Positions 7,682 to 18,400 of a stretch of DNA of 64,000 bases are shown in pieces. Position 1 is the stretch's first letter. Each line of letters begins with the position of its first letter. The notes beneath the pieces were generated by a model. The model searched no databases and was not told the origin of the DNA. It was given only the letters and a program-made list of their open reading frames with translations. A program made the translations under genes and the position numbers. Source of the stretch: an uncultured Fodinibius sp. (GTDB lineage Bacteria; Bacteroidota; Rhodothermia; Balneolales; Balneolaceae); assembly GCA_913056235.1 (NCBI GenBank), contig CAJXMW010000002.1, forward strand, positions 434,001 through 498,000. Direction: 5' to 3'.

Positions 7682-10051
7682 GTGACTAAACTAATACACA
7701 GATGTTTGCTTGCAGCTATTTTTTTGGTGGTAGGAACAGAATGTTTAGCCCAGCAAACTACTGCGTTAAATTATGTCGATCCTAATATAGGTACAGCACA
7801 TAGCAGGTGGTTCTATTATACTCCCGCTGCTGTGCCACACGGTATGGCAAAGCCAGCACCTTCTACCAATGGACATTATGGCAATGAGTCTGGCTGGGAA
7901 GCGGTTGGATACGATAGTCGACATAGTTCTATAGCAGGCTTTGTACAGTTTCATGAGTTTCAGATCGGAGGGATAAGCCTGATGCCTACTACAGGACCCC
8001 TGAAATTGGCACCTGGAAAATTAGAAGCTCCGGATGAGGGATATCGTTCAAGGTTTAAGAAAGAGGATGAAACAGCTGAGCCCGGTTATTATAAGGTACT
8101 TCTTGGAGACTATGATATTACGGCTGAGTTGACGGCTTCTAAAAGGGTGAGTTATCATCGCTTTACCTTTCCTAAAAATAAGAATAGTCGTTTAGTGCTG
8201 GATGTGGGAAGTGAGCAGGGAGAAAGTGGGGCTGTTAAAGATGCATCAGTTCAAATGGTTGACAAAAACCATTTCAAGGGATTTGTAACTACGTATCCTA
8301 AATACGTGCAACGATATCAGCCGGAAGGGCAAGTGTCGATGTATATTTGGGGCAAGGTTAACAAAGTGCCTGAATCCGTTGGAGCTTTTTCAAATGAAGG
8401 AAAATATCCAGAGACTACATCAATTGATGGTAAGGGAGCAGGTCTTTATTTAGAATATCAAACGAAGGAGAATGAAACTATTGAAGTAAAAATAGGCCTC
8501 TCTTACACCTCCACTGAAAATGCACGGCAAAACTATTTGGCCGAAGCTGAAAACATATCTTTTGAAACGGCCAAAAAGGAAGCCCAAGATATTTGGAAGC
8601 AGGAACTGAATAAGATAAAAGTTGAAGGTTCCAGTAAAGAAAACAGGGTAAAATTTTATACGGGCTTATATCATGCATTATTAGGTCGCGGGGTAGCAAA
8701 TGATGTTGATGGGTCTTTTCCTCAAAATGATGGATCGGTTGGCCGACTTCCCCTGAATGAAAATGGAAATCCAGCATTCAGCTTTTATAATACCGATTCT
8801 ATTTGGGGTGGTTTCTGGAACCTAACGCAACTCTGGGCATTGTCATGGCCTGAGCGGTATAATAACTTTGTACAAACCCATCTTAAAGTTTACGAAAATT
8901 CAGGTTGGTTTGGGGATGGTCTGGCAAACAGTAGGTATGTATCCGGTGTAGGAACAAACTTTGTAGGTCTTGCTATTGCATCGGCTTATAATGCTGGGAT
9001 CAGGGATTACGATATTGACAAAGCATATAATGCGGTTCTTAAAAATGAGTTAGGTTGGAAGGATCGTAAAGCTGGTGCGGGCAAGGTTGATCTGAAATCA
9101 TTTATCCAAAAGGGATTTGTGCCGTATATCGGGGATCAGGGATTTGTGACAAAACCCTCTGGCGCGAAATTTTCTGCCTCTCATACCTTGGAATATAGTT
9201 TCAGTAGCTATGCTGCTGCTCAGATGGCGAAGCAGCTCGGTAAAAACGAAGACTATGAGAAACTCTTGGACAATTCTACCAATTGGGCGAATCTATTTGA
9301 TGAGTCGGCGGGTTTTATTCGCCCAAAGAAGGCAGATGGGTCTTTTTTAGACAACTTTGACCCGTTTGAACCATGGAGGGGCTTCCAAGAGGGGAATGCC
9401 TGGCAATATACTTTTTATGTGCCTCATGCTCCATTGAGTTTGATAGAGAAGGTTGGAAAGTCTGAGTTCAATGACCGACTTGTTCAAACCTTTGAGCAGT
9501 CAGAAGAGAATGGGTTTAGCGGAACCAAGGAGGATATGGATGCTTTTTCTGGTCTTAAATATCGATACAACCATGGCAACCAGCCCAGCTTGCACATAAG
9601 TTGGCTGTTTAATTTTTCTGGTAAACCGTGGTTAACGCAAAAATGGACGCGGAAAATTTGTCAGGAATTTTATGGCACAGGTCCTATGCATGGCTATGGA
9701 TATGGGCAAGACGAAGATCAGGGTCAGCTTGGTGGATGGTACGTTCTGGCTTCTCTGGGACTCTTTGATGTGAAAGGATTTACGGATGCTAGGCCCGTCA
9801 TTCAGTTTGGAAGTCCGATGTTTGATGAGGCAAAAATAAATCTTGGGAACGAAAATCAGCTGACGATAAAGACAGTGAACAATTCAGCTGAAAACGTATA
9901 TGTCCAGTCCATAACGTTTAATGGCAAGCCCTTGAAAAAAAACTGGATATATCGCGACAAGCTAATGGAAGGCGGAGTTCTAGAATTTACCATGAGTAAT
10001 ACTCCCAATAAAAAAAGAGGCATTAATCCGCCACCAACTTTTAGTAAGTAA
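7682..10051 (+). CDS. GH92 family alpha-mannosidase-like protein, divergent
   Basis: A 789-residue exported GH92 (calcium-dependent, inverting exo-alpha-mannosidase family). The start is the GTG at 7682: an in-frame stop lies just upstream and no ATG precedes the signal peptide (residues 1-24, ending LAQQ). The family N-terminal YVDPNIGTAHS and the C-terminal HGNQPSLHISWLFNFSG are clear. Gln634 occupies the position where alpha-mannosidases have the general acid Glu (GNEP). The usual DDxGQMSAWYV motif is altered to DEDQGQLGGWYVL. It is thus a distant member whose linkage may differ. First gene of the PUL operon, 28 bases before the kinase-isomerase fusion. Confidence 0.9.
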   Translation: MTKLIHRCLLAAIFLVVGTECLAQQTTALNYVDPNIGTAHSRWFYYTPAAVPHGMAKPAPSTNGHYGNESGWEAVGYDSRHSSIAGFVQFHEFQIGGISLMPTTGPLKLAPGKLEAPDEGYRSRFKKEDETAEPGYYKVLLGDYDITAELTASKRVSYHRFTFPKNKNSRLVLDVGSEQGESGAVKDASVQMVDKNHFKGFVTTYPKYVQRYQPEGQVSMYIWGKVNKVPESVGAFSNEGKYPETTSIDGKGAGLYLEYQTKENETIEVKIGLSYTSTENARQNYLAEAENISFETAKKEAQDIWKQELNKIKVEGSSKENRVKFYTGLYHALLGRGVANDVDGSFPQNDGSVGRLPLNENGNPAFSFYNTDSIWGGFWNLTQLWALSWPERYNNFVQTHLKVYENSGWFGDGLANSRYVSGVGTNFVGLAIASAYNAGIRDYDIDKAYNAVLKNELGWKDRKAGAGKVDLKSFIQKGFVPYIGDQGFVTKPSGAKFSASHTLEYSFSSYAAAQMAKQLGKNEDYEKLLDNSTNWANLFDESAGFIRPKKADGSFLDNFDPFEPWRGFQEGNAWQYTFYVPHAPLSLIEKVGKSEFNDRLVQTFEQSEENGFSGTKEDMDAFSGLKYRYNHGNQPSLHISWLFNFSGKPWLTQKWTRKICQEFYGTGPMHGYGYGQDEDQGQLGGWYVLASLGLFDVKGFTDARPVIQFGSPMFDEAKINLGNENQLTIKTVNNSAENVYVQSITFNGKPLKKNWIYRDKLMEGGVLEFTMSNTPNKKRGINPPPTFSK

Positions 10052-10079
10052 CTTTTAAGTATTCATAAATAGATATTTA

Positions 10080-12776
10080 ATGAATAGTAATTATTTAGGT
10101 TTAGATATCGGTGGCAGCCATATTTCTATTGGCTTGATTAATGAAGGACCTATCGATCAATTTGATCAGATAGCAATCGATAGTGATGGTTCAGCCACTT
10201 ATATACTGGACTTGATAGCACAAAAGATAAAAGCATTTGCAAGCAACAGTGATGTAAAAAGTATTGATGGTATTGGAATTTCAATGCCTGGTCCTTTTGA
10301 GTATGAAAAAGGAATATCAAAAATTTGCAATCTGGGCAAATACGAAGAGCTCTTTGGTCTAAATTTCCGCCATTCGCTTTTAAACAGGTTAAATGGCACT
10401 TTTTCTCTTACAGAGCATGAAGTGCATTTTGTGAATGATGCTCAAGCCTTTTTACTGGGAGCTATACAAGCCCAGGGTTTGAAGGAGAAAAAAGTACTTG
10501 GGCTTACTATTGGAACCGGTTTCGGGGCTGCAACGAATGCAGGCGAATATATTTTATTAAGAGGCTCTGAAAACTCCTCAAGGTATTTATTTAACACGTC
10601 GTTCAAAGATGGGATTGCTGAGGATTATTTCTCGACACGTTGGTTTATTGATAGATATAATGAGCTCAGCAAGAACGGGAAGGGTAAGTTGCAAAATGTA
10701 AAACAACTTGCCTCTCGATTTGAAAATGATGAGGATGCACAGTCTGTTTTCAGTGAGTTTGGCGAAAACCTGGGAGTTTTTCTGAGGGAAATAACCCAGC
10801 TGGAAGTTTACGACAGAGTGGTTATTGGGGGAAGGATTGCTAAATCACAGAAGTTGTTTCAAAAGCCCTTATTTGATGAAATACCTAATCCAGAGAAGGT
10901 AAATTGTGTCTCTGAGACATCTGCATATGCTATACGGGGAGCGGTTGAGCATTGTGTCTCCGAAATAGGTAAAGAGCAAAAAACCTATCGCAATACAAGC
11001 CAACATTTATTACCGGTAGAAAAAAATAATTCTCCATCTGGTTATGATGTGTATCCCACATTTAAATTAGATGATAATCTGATTGAGGTAGGATATGAAA
11101 CGCTTGCGGATTGGATCGCAGAAGAAGAATCAGTGATCATAGATGGTTATGGAGGTGTTCTTTGGGAAGATTTCGTTTCTCAACTCAACCAGCATTTGCA
11201 AGATAAGGGTAAAAGTGTCAATTGGTATTGTGTTGATGCAGCCCTGAAAGATGACGATAAAATTGATCAGATGGTGGCTCCTTTCTTGGGAGGAGATGAT
11301 CCCATTTTTGGGCATCGCTATCCGGGCGGAATCGAAGACTTTTTTGAATCCGATAAATTAGAGAGGGTCAATGTCGATTCCGAAAGTATTAATATTGTAT
11401 ACGGTTCCGGAGCTGCTGTATTGGATCATGATGCTTCTGTCATCTATGTAGATGTTCCCAAAAATGAAATTCAGTATCGCTCACGTGCAGGTCGTGTTTG
11501 TAATTTGGGATCAACGAAGAAACAGAGTCCTAAAGAACAGTATAAACGGTTTTATTTTGTTGACTGGCCAGTTTTAAACAGGCACAAGAACAATATGTTA
11601 GATTCTGTTGATGCCGTCGTTGACGAGCAACGGGTTGATCAGATTACGTGGATGCGAGGCAGCGATTTTCGCGATGGACTAGCAGATATGAACGAAAATG
11701 TGATCCGGGCCAGACCTTGGTTTGAATCAGGAGTTTGGGGGGGGAGCTGGATCAGTGATCATATCGAGGGATTAAGTGAAGATGTGCCCAATTATGCGTG
11801 GTCTTTCGAGCTGATTGTGCCGGAAAATGGCATTATCATGGAAAGTAGCCGTAAGATGCTCGAAGTCTCCTTCGATTCGTTGCTCTATCACGATAATGAA
11901 GCAATGTTGGGAGATTCGGCAGATTTGTTTGGATACGAATTTCCTATCCGCTTTGATTTCCTGGACACGTTCGACGGGCAGAATTTATCGCTTCAATGCC
12001 ATCCTACTGAAGGGTATATCTACAAAAATTTCGGGGAAAAATTCACCCAGGATGAAACCTATTACATGCTGGACTGTGGAGAAGAATCAGAAGTTTATTT
12101 GGGCTTTCAGGATGGGGTTGATAAGGATCAGTTTCGCTTAGACTTGGAACAAAGCTATGAGCAGAAGAACCCTGTTGATGTTAAAAAGTACGTTCAAACC
12201 TTTGAGTCATCAAAGCATGATTTATTCTTGATACCGAGTGGTACGGTCCACTGTTCAGGAGAAGACAACCTGGTGCTTGAAATAAGCAACACCCCATATA
12301 TTTTCACTTTTAAAATGTATGATTGGCTCCGGGTTGATTTAGATGGGAATCCGCGTCCTATAAATATAGAGCGGGCATTTGAAAACCTTGACTTCAGTCG
12401 GCAAGGTGAGTCAGTGGAAGAAGAATTGATATCAACGCCCGAGACGATCGAAGAAGGAGCGGATTGGAAAGTTGTAAATCTTCCGACTCATCCGAAACAC
12501 TTTTATGCTATTCATAGAATGGAGTTAGACTCCCGGCTGGATAGGTCAACCAACGGGAAATGTCACGTTCTGAGTTTGGTTGAAGGAGAAACTATTACCG
12601 TTAAGACGCAGAATCGGGAGCAGGAAGTACGGTATGCTGAAACTTTTGTCATCCCCGCTGCTGCGGAATCCTACGAGATTATCAATAATTCTGATACAAC
12701 GGCAAAGGTGGTTAAAGCCTTTGTCAAAGATGAAGAAGAGATTAAAATGAAGCCTTATAAATCACAAATTCTCTAA
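10080..12776 (+). CDS. Fusion: ROK sugar kinase + class I mannose-6-phosphate isomerase
   Basis: An 898-residue cytoplasmic protein predicted to turn mannose into mannose-6-P and then fructose-6-P. Residues 1-300 are a ROK kinase: LGLDIGGSHISIG phosphate loop, catalytic Asp120 in VNDAQAF, then LTIGTGFGAA. The ROK zinc motif CxCGxxGC is absent. Residues about 320-500 form a middle region with VIIDGYGGVLWEDF and ASVIYVDVP segments, resembling a degenerate nucleotide-kinase-like fold with no intact P-loop. Residues about 500-898 are the isomerase: WFESGVWGG, zinc ligands Gln639 and His641 in LQCHP, and His724 in IPSGTVHCSG. The usual kinase is about 300 residues and isomerases 320-590, so this is a true fusion, open throughout. 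No signal peptide. Sugar specificity (mannose) is inferred from the isomerase and the locus. Confidence 0.85.
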   Translation: MNSNYLGLDIGGSHISIGLINEGPIDQFDQIAIDSDGSATYILDLIAQKIKAFASNSDVKSIDGIGISMPGPFEYEKGISKICNLGKYEELFGLNFRHSLLNRLNGTFSLTEHEVHFVNDAQAFLLGAIQAQGLKEKKVLGLTIGTGFGAATNAGEYILLRGSENSSRYLFNTSFKDGIAEDYFSTRWFIDRYNELSKNGKGKLQNVKQLASRFENDEDAQSVFSEFGENLGVFLREITQLEVYDRVVIGGRIAKSQKLFQKPLFDEIPNPEKVNCVSETSAYAIRGAVEHCVSEIGKEQKTYRNTSQHLLPVEKNNSPSGYDVYPTFKLDDNLIEVGYETLADWIAEEESVIIDGYGGVLWEDFVSQLNQHLQDKGKSVNWYCVDAALKDDDKIDQMVAPFLGGDDPIFGHRYPGGIEDFFESDKLERVNVDSESINIVYGSGAAVLDHDASVIYVDVPKNEIQYRSRAGRVCNLGSTKKQSPKEQYKRFYFVDWPVLNRHKNNMLDSVDAVVDEQRVDQITWMRGSDFRDGLADMNENVIRARPWFESGVWGGSWISDHIEGLSEDVPNYAWSFELIVPENGIIMESSRKMLEVSFDSLLYHDNEAMLGDSADLFGYEFPIRFDFLDTFDGQNLSLQCHPTEGYIYKNFGEKFTQDETYYMLDCGEESEVYLGFQDGVDKDQFRLDLEQSYEQKNPVDVKKYVQTFESSKHDLFLIPSGTVHCSGEDNLVLEISNTPYIFTFKMYDWLRVDLDGNPRPINIERAFENLDFSRQGESVEEELISTPETIEEGADWKVVNLPTHPKHFYAIHRMELDSRLDRSTNGKCHVLSLVEGETITVKTQNREQEVRYAETFVIPAAAESYEIINNSDTTAKVVKAFVKDEEEIKMKPYKSQIL

Positions 12777-12804
12777 TGCGAGTGGTAAATAGAGCAACAG
12801 GCGG

Positions 12805-14016
12805 ATGAAGATAAATGTAAAAAAAATAATTGGCGAAATGTCTCTACTTGTACTTTTCTTGTCTTTTGTGGCCTGCACTGGTGCTGTGGATTCAGATGAT
12901 TCTGATCAAGATTCTGATAGCACAGATACCCCTTCTATCACCTATCATGAGCGAGCTCTTGAAGTGTACGACAACATTCGGACGTACTACTATGTGAGTG
13001 AGCATAATCTATTTAAAGAAAATTATCCCCAAATGTCGGGGGACCGAGAGGTATCATACTTATGGCCATATTTTGGCTTGGTTGCTGGTGTAAATTCGCT
13101 GTTGAAAGTTGGGTATGACTATGAAGGACTTCATAAGGTTGTTGATCGACTCGATAAATATTATGACGAATCTCATGATCCGGTGACCTACTCTGCATAT
13201 CCTCCCTCGTTAGGAGATAGTGATCATTTTTATGATGACAATGCTGTAACCGGTCTCAAACTATTCAATGCATATAAAATCACCGGTGATTCGCAGTACC
13301 TGCAAAAAGCGGAAGAAATTATGCCATTCTTGTACACCGGAGAGACTGATCAATGTGGAGGGGGAATTGCCTGGAAAGAAAATTACATAACCAATCCAGA
13401 TAACCCGGATGCACTGATTGGGATGTCATCCAGTGGTTATAGTGCTTTGCTTGCTCTAAAGCTATATCAAGAGACGGGCAAGCAAGAATATTACGACTTT
13501 GGCACACGGGTATACCAGTGGCTGAAGAATAATCTTAAGAATACAGCTCGCAATATTTACTGGAATGATGTAAAATTTTCAGACTGTAGTATCAATAAAG
13601 ATCTCTACACCTATAATACAGGAGTCATGATGCGGGTGGAAATTGCTCTTTATGAAATAACAGACAACGAAAGCCATCTCCAGGAAGCAAAAGATTTGGC
13701 ACGAGGCGCTTTCAATGTTTTCACGAATTCTTATCAGGGTGACCCATTTTTTCCACAGAGAGATCCCTGGTTTAATGTAAAGCTTTTCCAGGGATATCTG
13801 GATTTATATAAGTATGATGAGAGTGCTGAGCAGTATATCAATGTGTTTATAGATAACGCTAATCATGCCTGGGAGAATGCTCGAAATCAAAATGGATTGT
13901 TTTATGCCGATTGGACGGGCCAAAATCAATCCGGTGATGAATGGTTGTTAAATCAGGCAAGTTTAGTCGAAATATATGCTCGTATAGCCCTTTTTAAAGG
14001 TGAGGAAGTAAACTGA
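12805..14016 (+). CDS. GH76 family endo-alpha-1,6-mannanase, lipoprotein
   Basis: A 403-residue (alpha/alpha)6-barrel hydrolase that should cut alpha-1,6-mannan backbones. The N-terminus is a lipoprotein signal with the lipobox Cys near residue 24 (SFVAC) followed by a Ser/Asp-rich linker, placing it on the outer membrane, possibly the cell surface. Asp144-Asp145 in FYDDNAVTGLKLFNAYKIT fits the adjacent catalytic Asp pair of GH76. CGGGIAWKENY and the YTYNTGVMM segment are further family signatures. It sits between the kinase fusion and the sugar porter, 3 bases before the latter. A second, only distantly similar GH76 lies at 21551. Confidence 0.9.
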   Translation: MKINVKKIIGEMSLLVLFLSFVACTGAVDSDDSDQDSDSTDTPSITYHERALEVYDNIRTYYYVSEHNLFKENYPQMSGDREVSYLWPYFGLVAGVNSLLKVGYDYEGLHKVVDRLDKYYDESHDPVTYSAYPPSLGDSDHFYDDNAVTGLKLFNAYKITGDSQYLQKAEEIMPFLYTGETDQCGGGIAWKENYITNPDNPDALIGMSSSGYSALLALKLYQETGKQEYYDFGTRVYQWLKNNLKNTARNIYWNDVKFSDCSINKDLYTYNTGVMMRVEIALYEITDNESHLQEAKDLARGAFNVFTNSYQGDPFFPQRDPWFNVKLFQGYLDLYKYDESAEQYINVFIDNANHAWENARNQNGLFYADWTGQNQSGDEWLLNQASLVEIYARIALFKGEEVN

Positions 14017-14019
14017 TAT

Positions 14020-15441
14020 ATGTTTGATAACAAAAAATATCTATTTCTAATTGGGGTAACCCTTATTGTTACCCTTGGCGGATTGCTATTTGGGTTTGAT
14101 ATGGCCGTCATTTCGGGGGCAATCCCATTGGTGAAAGACCAATTTAGTTTGTCAGCAACGTTAGAAGGCTGGTTTGTATCATCAGCTTTAATGGGCGCTA
14201 TCATAGGGGTTGCCATTTCAGGTGAGTTAAGTGATCGGTTTGGCCGGAAACCAATCTTAATTTTGTCAGGCTTGTTGTTTTCGGTTTCGGCATTTGGTTG
14301 TGTTGTAGCGTCAAGTTTTTCATTGCTGATTGTTGCACGTATTGCAGGAGGGATAGGAGTAGGTATTGCCTCAAATGTTGCACCATTGTATATCTCAGAA
14401 ATTGCCCCGGCTAAGATACGTGGTGCGTTGGTTACATGTTATCAACTTGCAATTACCCTAGGAATTTTGGTTGCCTATATTTCAAACTCATGGCTTTTAT
14501 CTGTCTCGGAAACAATAGATCCATCTTCTATATCTACATTTCTGAGCTATGTGGTTATAGAGGAAAGCTGGCGTAGCATGTTTGGTATTGAGATTATCCC
14601 TGCTCTTACTTTCTCTATAGGATTGCTTTTCGTTCCGGAAAGTCCAAGATGGTTATTTGAAAACGATTACAAGCAAAAAGCCAGAAGTGTTTTAGAAAGT
14701 TTTTTGAGTCCCTCGTCAGCTGATAAAGAGATGAGTAGCATGCAAGAGAATGTTGAGAAAGAGCGAAATACTGATATCTCTTATCGTGATTTATTCCGGC
14801 CTGGTTTACGCAAGGCATTGTTTATTGGGATAGCACTGCCACTCTTTTCGCAATTCAGTGGCATTAATACTGTAATATATTATGGACCCCGAATCTTAAA
14901 TGACGTGGGATTCGATATAAATAGTGCTTTAACCAGCCAGATTTATTTGGGTACCGCTAATATGCTGTTCACCTTTATTGCAATTTGGTTTGTAGATAGA
15001 AAAGGCCGTCGACCACTTTATATATACGGTACAATTGGAGCCACTATAAGCCTGTTTTTTACAGGGTTGTGTTTTTACTTAAACGCGATTGGATCGGTAT
15101 TTCTCTTACTAAGTGTATTAGCATTTTTGGGATGCTTCGCTTTTTCAATTGGCCCGCTAAAGTTTGTAGTAGCTTCCGAAATTTTTCCGAACAAGATTCG
15201 CGGCAGGGCTTTAGCAATAAGTATAATAACCATGTGGGTTGCTGATATGACGGTTAGCCAAATTACCCCCATGCTCTTAGAATCCATAAATACTTCTGGC
15301 ACGTTTTGGTTTTTTGCAAGTTTCTGTCTGATAGGCCTTTGGGTAGTATATAAATACGTTCCTGAAACTAAAGACAAGACGTTAGAAGAGATTCAAGAAA
15401 TTTGGAAATCTGATAGAGAGACTGTTCAAGAGAATTTTTAA
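14020..15441 (+). CDS. MFS sugar porter (XylE/Glut-like SP family)
   Basis: A 473-residue inner-membrane sugar:proton symporter with 12 predicted membrane helices. SP-family signatures are all present: GGLLFGFDMAVISGA in helix 1, DRFGRKP in loop 2-3, PESPRWLFE at the central loop, FSGINTVIYYGPRI in helix 7, DRKGRRPL in loop 8-9 and VPETKDKTLEEI at the end. It probably moves free mannose released in the periplasm into the cytoplasm (inference from the locus). It begins 3 bases after the GH76 stop, and SusC starts 31 bases after it, so it is cotranscribed. Confidence 0.94.
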   Translation: MFDNKKYLFLIGVTLIVTLGGLLFGFDMAVISGAIPLVKDQFSLSATLEGWFVSSALMGAIIGVAISGELSDRFGRKPILILSGLLFSVSAFGCVVASSFSLLIVARIAGGIGVGIASNVAPLYISEIAPAKIRGALVTCYQLAITLGILVAYISNSWLLSVSETIDPSSISTFLSYVVIEESWRSMFGIEIIPALTFSIGLLFVPESPRWLFENDYKQKARSVLESFLSPSSADKEMSSMQENVEKERNTDISYRDLFRPGLRKALFIGIALPLFSQFSGINTVIYYGPRILNDVGFDINSALTSQIYLGTANMLFTFIAIWFVDRKGRRPLYIYGTIGATISLFFTGLCFYLNAIGSVFLLLSVLAFLGCFAFSIGPLKFVVASEIFPNKIRGRALAISIITMWVADMTVSQITPMLLESINTSGTFWFFASFCLIGLWVVYKYVPETKDKTLEEIQEIWKSDRETVQENF

Positions 15442-15472
15442 ATAATCAACCTTTAATTATAGGATTTTTACT

Positions 15473-18400
15473 ATGGAAACGGGAAATATTTTAGACCACA
15501 GAAAATTAGGCTTTCTATGCATATTACTTGCTATAAGCTTATTACCAATTTCCTTACAAGGTCAAAATACAAGGACTTCGGTTTCGGGAGTAGTATCCGA
15601 TGCTGAATCAAATACTATCTTGGCAGGTGTAAACATCCTTGTAAAGGGCACGACTATTGGTACATCTACTAATAGTAATGGTGAGTTTTCTCTAAAACCT
15701 CCTTCCCTAAATGATACGTTAATGGTGTCATATATTGGGTACGAAACCAAGGAGGTACCTATCAGAGGTAGAACAAATATCGAGATTACCTTGATGCCTA
15801 CAACTATTTCTGGTGAAGAAGTTGTGGTTGTAGGGTATGGTACCCAGAGAAAAGAAGATGTAACCGGTTCAATTGGGCAGGTTAGAACTAGTGATTTAGA
15901 ATCCCAGCCAGTGACCGATGTCACTGAAGCGCTCCAAGGATCTGCTGCAAATTTAACTATTCAGCAGCCGAACGGGGCCCCCGGTGCAGGAGTGAATATC
16001 AACATTCGCGGTATTAGCACCATGAATAATAATGATCCCTTAATTGTGATTGATGGTGTTGTCGGCGGGAGTCTTTCAAATCTGAATCCCAGCAATATTG
16101 AAAATATTTCTGTTCTTAAAGATGCCGGGAGTGCGGCTATTTACGGATCCAGGGCAGCAAATGGGGTTGTATTAGTGACTACAAAAAGTGGTCAAAGAAA
16201 CACGGAACCAACGGTTACTTTTAGCAACCGAACTGGAATAAACAATCCCATCATACCTTATGAACCGGTTGCGGGTTATAAAAATGCCATTCTAAGAAAT
16301 CAAGCATTGGTCAACTCTGGGAGTTCGCCGATTTATTCTCCCCAAGAGATTAGGACGTTAAGAGAAGAAGGGGATATCAAATGGTTCATGAATAGCATTT
16401 TTCAGGATGCCGTACAGCAGGAATACAACCTTGCGGTATCAGGTGGTACAGATAAGACTACTTATCGCGTATCAACCAGATATTTCGATCAGGAAAATAA
16501 TTTTGTCGGTGATTATGGACTAAAGCGATATAATTTCCGGGTGAATCTTAATACTGAATTCGAAGGATTCGACGTTGAAAGTAAATTTTCTTTTCAACGG
16601 TCTGACAATACAACCCATACGGGTATAACGCAATTCCTTATTGCTGATGCCAAGAGGACTCCTCCTTACTATAATTATCAGCTACAAGCGGATAATGGGA
16701 AATATCTCATAAACGATGTTTTATCTCAGTTTAGCCCTTTGGGAGTATTGGAAGAAGGTGGAACGAACAGGTCCGTAAATGATGTAATTTCGGGGGTTCT
16801 TCAAGTTGGATATGAATTTTCGGATAGGCTAGAGGCTCGGGCTAATTTTTCAGCTACGATAAATTCTAATGAGTCATTATTAAAAGTAAAAGAGGTGCCA
16901 TTTTATAGTAGTGGCTCTGCTGGTGAACCGGCCAATTTTTATGGCTCTGAGAGAAATACCAATAATGACAATTATAGAGCTATTACAATTAATCCACGCT
17001 TTGTGTTGGATTATACCGATTCATTTGGCGAACGGCATGAAGTTGATGGGCTTGTAGGGATAGAAAATGAATCATTCACAGGTCAAAGTAACGGGATCCA
17101 CCTAATATATACTGATCCTGACCTAAATATTCCCATTTCGGAAACAGAAATACAGAGTTCTTCCTACACAACGCCCGAAACGCAAACTGAAAATAGTTTA
17201 CATTCTGTATTTGGTCGGGCGAAATATTCCTATGACCAAAAGTATTTCTTTGAATTCAATTTCCGCTACGATGGTTCTTCAAAATTTGCAGAACCCAATC
17301 GTTGGGGATTTTTCCCATCTGCCTCGGTAGCGTGGAATATTTCGGATGAGTCTTTTATGGAGACATACCAAAACAATGTTGGAGATATTAAACTCCGTGC
17401 TTCCTATGGTACATTGGGGAATCAAAGTGTGAGCAACTACCAATACCAAACCAGTTATTTTACTTATCAAAATGCATACGCATTCAATAATTCCCCTGTG
17501 GCAGGCACAGGCTTTCAATTTGCTAACGAAGATTTAAAATGGGAAGAAAGTAGTACTCTTAATATTGGAGTTGATGCATCCTTCTTTAATGATCGACTGG
17601 ATGTATCGTTAGATGCATACGAAAAGCTAACAAAAGATATTCTCGTTACCCCCACAGTTCCGGGTACCTATGGTGGATCAGTGCCTGATTATAATGCAGG
17701 AGAAATGCGTAATCGTGGATGGGAAGCGAGTATCAACTACAATGCCGGAGGTGATGAATTTACGCAGACTATTGGATTTAATCTTTCTGATACTTGGAAT
17801 GAGGTTGTGAGTTTCGTCGGCGATGAGCAGATAAGCACAACCGGAGAGATGCAGCGTATAATCAGAGAAGGCGTAGCCTTTAACTCCTACTACGGTTACA
17901 AGGTAGATGGCTTCTTCCAAAATATGCAGGAGGTACAAGAAGGGCCTACACCGATTGGCACATCAGTAAAGCCCGGAGACGTTCGGTATAAAGATAAAAA
18001 CGGTGATGGGGTCATTGACGATGATGACCGCTATGTGCTGGGCAATGCTTTCCCGAGATTAACTTTTGGACTGCAGTACGGACTGAACTGGAAGAACTTT
18101 GATCTTAATCTTATGCTGCAAGGGGTTGGTAAACGAACGATGTTTCTTCGCGGTGAAAATGTAGAACCGTTCCACGCCAATTACTCATATACGATGTATA
18201 AGCATCAGACAGATTTTTGGACACCTACCAATCCTGATGCTAGATGGCCGCGATTGTCAGCTCCTGGTTCGGCTTCTAACGCAAACAATTATCGGATGAG
18301 TTCCGATTTATATGCCTTTGATGCGTCATATATAAGTTTAAAGAATGTCAAGATAGGTTATACAATACCTCAAGAATATTCATTGGGAGCAAAAAATATT

